Origin: RGIG6307 sp964424345
GTDB lineage: Bacteria; Bacillota; Clostridia; Lachnospirales; Lachnospiraceae
Length of the DNA: 26,413 bases
Reading direction: 5' to 3'
Assembly: GCA_964424345.1 (NCBI GenBank)
Contig: CAYRIK010000026.1
Coordinates: forward strand, 1 to 26,413
Shown here piece by piece: positions 23,481 to 26,413 of the stretch; position 1 is the first letter of the stretch, and every line of letters begins with the position of its first letter. The position numbers and the translations under genes are program-made. A model generated the notes under the pieces. The model worked only from the letters and a program-made list of their open reading frames with translations, did no database searches and had not been told where the DNA came from.

Positions 23481-24068
23481 ATGAATTTGAATTTTATGTT
23501 TTTCTTTAACAGCGTGTTGCTTGGCGTAGGTCTTGCTATGGATGCCTTTTCTGTATCTCTTGCAAACGGCTTAAATGAGCCAACTATGAAAAAGCCAAGA
23601 ATGTGCAGCATCGCAGGCGTATTTGCATTCTTCCAGTTTGCAATGCCAATGATTGGTTGGGTCTGTGTTTCTACGATTGCACAGTATTTTACAGTATTTG
23701 AAAAATTTATTCCATGGATTGCTCTGATATTACTTTGCTACATCGGTGGAAAAATGTTTTTAGAAGGTATTCAGACAAAAGATTCTGAAGCAGAAAAAGC
23801 TGCTGTAGGCCTCTCTGCACTTCTCGTTCAGGGCGTTGCAACTTCCATTGATGCACTTTCTGTAGGATTTACGATTGCTGAATATCATTGGCTCAGCGCA
23901 TTGATTGCTTGTTTGATTATTGCAGTTGTAACATTCTTCATTTGTATGGTTGGTTTATCCCTTGGCAAAAAATTCGGTACCAAACTTGCCGGCAAAGCAA
24001 GCATCCTCGGCGGTGCTATTCTGATTTTTATCGGACTTGAAATTTTTGTAACTGGGTTAGCTGGTTAA
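23481..24068 (+). CDS. mntP: Manganese exporter MntP
   Basis: This 195-residue membrane protein has about six helices in two repeats, the normal length for MntP. The conserved acidic motifs are MDAFSVS (D21) and SIDALSVG (D124), one per repeat, which form the ion path. It exports Mn2+ from the cytoplasm and protects against manganese excess. ATG 23481 follows AGAGGA. The gene is alone on its transcript, behind a manganese riboswitch and before a strong terminator. Confidence 0.93.
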   Translation: MNLNFMFFFNSVLLGVGLAMDAFSVSLANGLNEPTMKKPRMCSIAGVFAFFQFAMPMIGWVCVSTIAQYFTVFEKFIPWIALILLCYIGGKMFLEGIQTKDSEAEKAAVGLSALLVQGVATSIDALSVGFTIAEYHWLSALIACLIIAVVTFFICMVGLSLGKKFGTKLAGKASILGGAILIFIGLEIFVTGLAG

Positions 24069-24091
24069 TCTATTACATACTATCTTTACAT

Positions 24092-24136
24092 AACAACAGC
24101 CAAAGTCTTATACAAGACTTTGGCTGTTGTTGTATT
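24092..24136. terminator. Strong terminator after mntP
   Basis: A perfect 18-bp stem (24092-24109 with 24114-24131, 4-nt loop) is followed by GTATTTT. On the other strand it could also stop the repeat-protein operon. The stretch 24137-24261 holds nothing recognisable. Confidence 0.85.
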
Positions 24137-24261
24137 TTACTCCATTTTTTCTTTATATTTTATCAATTCAACAATGGCTGATGGCAATGCTGTTACTAGC
24201 AAAGTTCTTCCTATGTTAGACAAAATTTTTTCTTACTTATCCAGATGCGATTCTGTATTTT

Positions 24262-24579
24262 TTAATCATTATAATGATTCCAGTCGCCAAAAATACCTTT
24301 GCTGCTATGTCCTGTCTTGCGACCTTTATTGTCATAGTGATTTGCACCACCGAAAAATCCTGAATTTGTATGACCGGTCTTATTACCATGATTATCATAG
24401 TGATTTATGCCACCAAAAAATCCCTGATTGCTATGACCTATTTTATTACCGTCATCATCGTAATGGTTCATGCCGCCAAAAAATCCTGGTCTGCTCTCTC
24501 CAATTTTATTACCATGATTATCATAATGATTGATTGTTCCGAAGAATCCTTTTCTGCTGTATCCATCTTTCTTACCCAT
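24262..24579 (-). CDS. Small GFFG-NHYD tandem-repeat protein of unknown function
   Basis: This 105-residue, hydrophilic, Gly/Asn/His-rich protein has no signal peptide. After MGKKDGYSRK come four 21-residue repeats (GFFGTINHYDNHGNK, GFFGGMNHYDDDGNK, GFFGGINHYDNHGNK, GFFGGANHYDNKGRK, each followed by a variable IGES/IGHS/TGHT/TGHS tail) and a partial fifth, GIFGDWNHYND. The coding DNA therefore has 63-bp periodicity. ATG 24579 has AGGAGG, and the gene starts 11 nt after the DUF3791-like gene, so they share a transcript. I do not recognise a named family. The regular aromatic/Gly pattern suggests a repeating beta-hairpin or metal-coordinating (His/Asp) structure; that is inference. Confidence 0.75.
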   Translation of the reverse strand: MGKKDGYSRKGFFGTINHYDNHGNKIGESRPGFFGGMNHYDDDGNKIGHSNQGFFGGINHYDNHGNKTGHTNSGFFGGANHYDNKGRKTGHSSKGIFGDWNHYND

Positions 24580-24590
24580 ACAAAAACCTC

Positions 24591-24815
24591 CTATGAAAAA
24601 TCTATATTATTTTCTCTATATTCTTGTTCCAATTCATCAGCTAAATATGAATCACTCATACAATGCAGGTCAGAAACGCCTTCTCGCATTAATTTATAAG
24701 TTTCAGACTTATAAAAAATCCTTAATGCTTCATCCAAGGAAAAGTGTTGTCGATTAGCAAAAAGTGCTATCACTCGGCTATATTTCTTTTGAAGTAAAAT
24801 AGGATTTGCATTCAC
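24591..24815 (-). CDS. DUF3791-like small protein
   Basis: This 74-residue protein starts at GTG 24815 after GGGAG, overlapping the stop of the preceding reading frame (GTGA). The segment KYSRVIALFA, FSLDEALRIFYKSETYK and SDLHCMSDSYLADELEQEY matches what I remember of DUF3791, usually encoded next to DUF3990 proteins in Lachnospiraceae. Its function is not established; the pairing resembles toxin-antitoxin-like arrangements. The stop codon lies inside the ribosome binding site of the repeat-protein gene. The upstream partner is truncated by an insertion element. Confidence 0.7.
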   Translation of the reverse strand: MNANPILLQKKYSRVIALFANRQHFSLDEALRIFYKSETYKLMREGVSDLHCMSDSYLADELEQEYRENNIDFS

Positions 24816-24956
24816 ATTTTTTCACTCCCTTCAAACTGCAAAAACTTCAGCGCTTTCTCTGTACGGAAACAAATTTGCAAATTCGGTTTTTCATAACGCA
24901 AACGTTTGATAGCTTCATTCTTATCAATCAAACCATCAAAAAACAACTCCACTATA
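24812..24956 (-). pseudogene. 3' remnant of a DUF3990-like gene cut by an IS200/IS605-type element
   Basis: The minus-strand frame has no start of its own and reads VELFFDGLIDKNEAIKR, then YEKPNLQICFRTEKALKFL, then QFEGSEKM before TGA 24812. The QICFRTEKAL-type ending is what I recall from the C-terminus of DUF3990 proteins. The frame is open only up to the TAG at 24962-24964, where the right end of the transposable element begins. The 5' part would lie beyond the element, outside the window. The overlap with DUF3791 (GTGA) supports an original two-gene unit. Confidence 0.55.
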
Positions 24957-24957
24957 G

Positions 24958-25180
24958 TGAACTACTCCGACTTATAGAAGTCGGAGCTTCTTGCTTCAAC
25001 CACTACTGCGTTGGCTACGATTTTACGTAACGGAACGTCTTACACAATGTCCACAAGCGTATGAGTTCGGGCTATTCCATCCCTACTATATATTTTGTTT
25101 TATGCTACACCAGTAAGTAGTCGCAATCCCTCGTTTCGAATATTGATTGCAGCGTTTTGGTCACGGCTAATTGTAAGACC
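24958..25180 (-). ncRNA. Probable TnpB guide (omega) RNA region
   Basis: For TnpB proteins the guide RNA is encoded by the 3' end of tnpB and the downstream right end, finishing at the element border. Here that region comprises the last part of tnpB, 25000-25099 (non-coding) and the hairpin 24965-24986. Limits are approximate; the fold cannot be calculated here. Confidence 0.4.
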
Positions 25181-26239
25181 GCAATCACATTTCATTGTAC
25201 GGATTGTCAAATCCTTCATTTCAGGATGCAGCGTACCGCAGCAATGACAAATCTGTGATGACGGAAACCACTTATCTACTTTTACAAAATACTTATTCCT
25301 ATCAGACAGCTTATACTCAAGCATAGATAAGAACATTCCGTATCCGTTATCAAGAGTAGCCTTACCATTTCCAAAACCACGGTTCGCCATAGAACGCATA
25401 TTTAAGGATTCCACGCAAACAACATCATACTGATTGGCTATCTCAGTAGATATTTTATGCAGATTATCCAAACGCTGATTTGCGATATGTCTATGGATTT
25501 TGTTTACCTTACGGAGTTGCTTTATATAGTTGTTAGATTTATCCTCATGCTTTTTTGAACCTTGCATGTGTGACAATTTGCACTGTGCTTTAGCAAGCTT
25601 ATCGTGGCTTTCACGATAATATTTGCAATTAATGCCTATGTTGCCTTTATGGTCTACGTACAAACCGTCAGAAGCATAATCTAATCCTATAGCATTCGTT
25701 TTGTCTGCTATATAAGAATTGATGACATCATCAAACTCAAAAAGCACAGAAATATAATACTTGCCATCAGATTCCTGAGATACAGTAGCAGATTTCACAA
25801 TCCAATCCGTATTAGGAATACGATGAATGACAGCTTTTACCTTGCCAATTTTAGGTAACTTGATATATTTATCCTCTATGATAGCGACAGTACCTTTTTG
25901 ATTATTTGTAGTATATGACTTACGGCTATGCTTTGCAGATTTATATTTAGGAAATCCATTTTTCTTTTTACGGGATTTGCTAAATGTATTACGGAAAGCT
26001 TCTTGTAAGTCCATTTGCTTGTTAGCAAGTGCAAGGCTGTCTACCTCTTTAAGATATGGATATTCTTTTTTGTATTTAGCAGGCGTAACCGTAGGAAATT
26101 TGCCAGTAGACTTATAGCCTTCAATCTTATCAGAAAGCATAAGATTATAAACCTTACGGCAACAACCAAAGGTTTTAGCAAACAGAATACTTTGTTCAGT
26201 TGTAGGATATACTCGATACTTAATTGCTTTGTTTGCCAT
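25100..26239 (-). CDS. tnpB: TnpB RNA-guided nuclease of an IS200/IS605 element
   Basis: This 379-residue protein has the N-terminal TnpB/OrfB helix-turn-helix region (MANKAIKYRVYPTTEQ), a RuvC-like nuclease with D187 (AIGLDYAS), E277 (VVCVESLNM) and D360 (SRDQNAAINI), and a zinc finger with C331, C334, C351 and C353 (CHCC...CDC). All catalytic residues are present and no frameshift is seen, so it should be active. TnpB is an RNA-guided DNA endonuclease that helps the element persist; the guide comes from DNA adjacent to the right end. ATG 26239 follows AAGGAAAG and overlaps the tnpA stop by 20 nt. Confidence 0.93.
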   Translation of the reverse strand: MANKAIKYRVYPTTEQSILFAKTFGCCRKVYNLMLSDKIEGYKSTGKFPTVTPAKYKKEYPYLKEVDSLALANKQMDLQEAFRNTFSKSRKKKNGFPKYKSAKHSRKSYTTNNQKGTVAIIEDKYIKLPKIGKVKAVIHRIPNTDWIVKSATVSQESDGKYYISVLFEFDDVINSYIADKTNAIGLDYASDGLYVDHKGNIGINCKYYRESHDKLAKAQCKLSHMQGSKKHEDKSNNYIKQLRKVNKIHRHIANQRLDNLHKISTEIANQYDVVCVESLNMRSMANRGFGNGKATLDNGYGMFLSMLEYKLSDRNKYFVKVDKWFPSSQICHCCGTLHPEMKDLTIRTMKCDCGLTISRDQNAAINIRNEGLRLLTGVA

Positions 26240-26413
26240 CTTTCTTTCCTTGTGATTGAATGTATTGTTTGATGATATCTATGCTTGCTCCGCCTGTCGT
26301 TAATAGACAAAAGCTCTGTGACCAAAACATCTCTTTCCAAAGAGATTTGCGTATTTGAGGAAACTCTTTCTTTATGATACGACTGCTTGCGGATTTATAA
26401 GCATTGATAAATT
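26220..26413 (-). CDS. tnpA: TnpA Y1 transposase, C-terminal part
   Basis: The minus-strand frame enters from the window edge and ends at TAA 26220-26222. The last 63 residues include SSRIIKKEFPQIRKSLWK, FWSQSFCLLTTGG and the tyrosine motif IIKQYIQSQGKKDGK. The Tyr in IKQYIQSQG is the expected nucleophile of the HUH single-strand transposase. The overlap with tnpB by 20 nt is typical of this family. The HUH motif would be in the missing N-terminal part. Confidence 0.88.
   Translation of the reverse strand, partial: FINAYKSASSRIIKKEFPQIRKSLWKEMFWSQSFCLLTTGGASIDIIKQYIQSQGKKDGKQSN

Larger units (their letters stand above)
24957..26413 (-). mobile_element. IS200/IS605-family element (tnpA partial, tnpB complete), left end outside the window
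   Basis: The element reads tnpA then tnpB on the minus strand, with the right-end hairpin at 24965-24986 (CTCCGACTT and AAGTCGGAG, 9-bp perfect stem, ATAG loop), as expected for the subterminal hairpins recognised by Y1 transposases. I place the right end near 24957, after TAGTTCAC, by analogy with related ends; it may be off by some bases. The insertion lies in the DUF3990-like gene. Confidence 0.8.

Noticed and set aside
24120..24533. Plus-strand ORF of 137 codons opposite the repeat-protein gene
   Set aside because: It starts inside the mntP terminator, has no ribosome binding site, and is the antisense of the 63-bp repeats.
24262..24579. CRISPR-like regular repeats
   Set aside because: The 63-bp repeats are continuous coding DNA without unique spacers and give a regular peptide repeat.
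25061..25099. Possible tRNA-like sequence with GTTCGGG near the tnpB end
   Set aside because: No acceptor, D- or anticodon stem can be drawn; it fits better as part of the guide RNA region.

Overview
The window looks like a chromosomal segment of a low-GC Gram-positive gut anaerobe of the Lachnospiraceae/Clostridia type. The reasons are AT-rich intergenic DNA, strong AGGAGG-like ribosome binding sites, TTG and GTG starts, several TTGnnn-17-TATAAT-like promoters, a DUF3791/DUF3990-type pair, and many glycoside hydrolases with GPH-type and MATE-type membrane carriers. The genus is not determined.

Layout. 1-453 (-): 5' part of an HMGL-like acyltransferase gene (isopropylmalate/homocitrate/Re-citrate synthase type), cut by the window edge. 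720-1640 (+): nucleoside hydrolase. 1734-5069 (-): GH36 alpha-galactosidase then an SGNH esterase, probably one unit. 5138-6514 (-): MATE exporter. 6677-7516 (+): HAD phosphatase with a TTG start. 7517-7909: structured non-coding DNA, a terminator and a decayed small ORF. 7910-10140 (-): a MATE exporter followed by a xylose-isomerase-like TIM-barrel protein. 10317-13343 (+): a large GH2 enzyme. 13445-13993 (-): permuted papain-like (NlpC/P60-type) hydrolase.

14157-23092 (-) is the most coherent block. A LytTR response regulator and a GHKL histidine kinase (4-nt overlap) are followed by GH2, then a double-anchored GH3 with reversed domain order, then a GPH sugar transporter. A direct repeat with a 21-bp period lies just upstream of the GH2 promoter and looks like a LytTR binding site, so the kinase/regulator pair probably controls the glycosidase operon. 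A terminator hairpin between GH3 and the transporter would lower transporter expression. Three parS-like palindromes (ParB sites) lie in this block, inside the GH2 and kinase genes, suggesting that the segment is near the replication origin.

23241-24131 (+): a manganese (yybP-ykoY) riboswitch, with a readable terminator/antiterminator switch, upstream of the mntP manganese exporter. 24262-26413 (-): accessory DNA. It holds a small protein made of four 21-residue GFFG-NHYD repeats, a DUF3791-like gene, the 3' remnant of a DUF3990-like gene, and an IS200/IS605-type element (intact tnpB, partial tnpA running off the window) that appears to have inserted into the DUF3990-like gene. No tRNA, rRNA, CRISPR array or complete prophage was seen.
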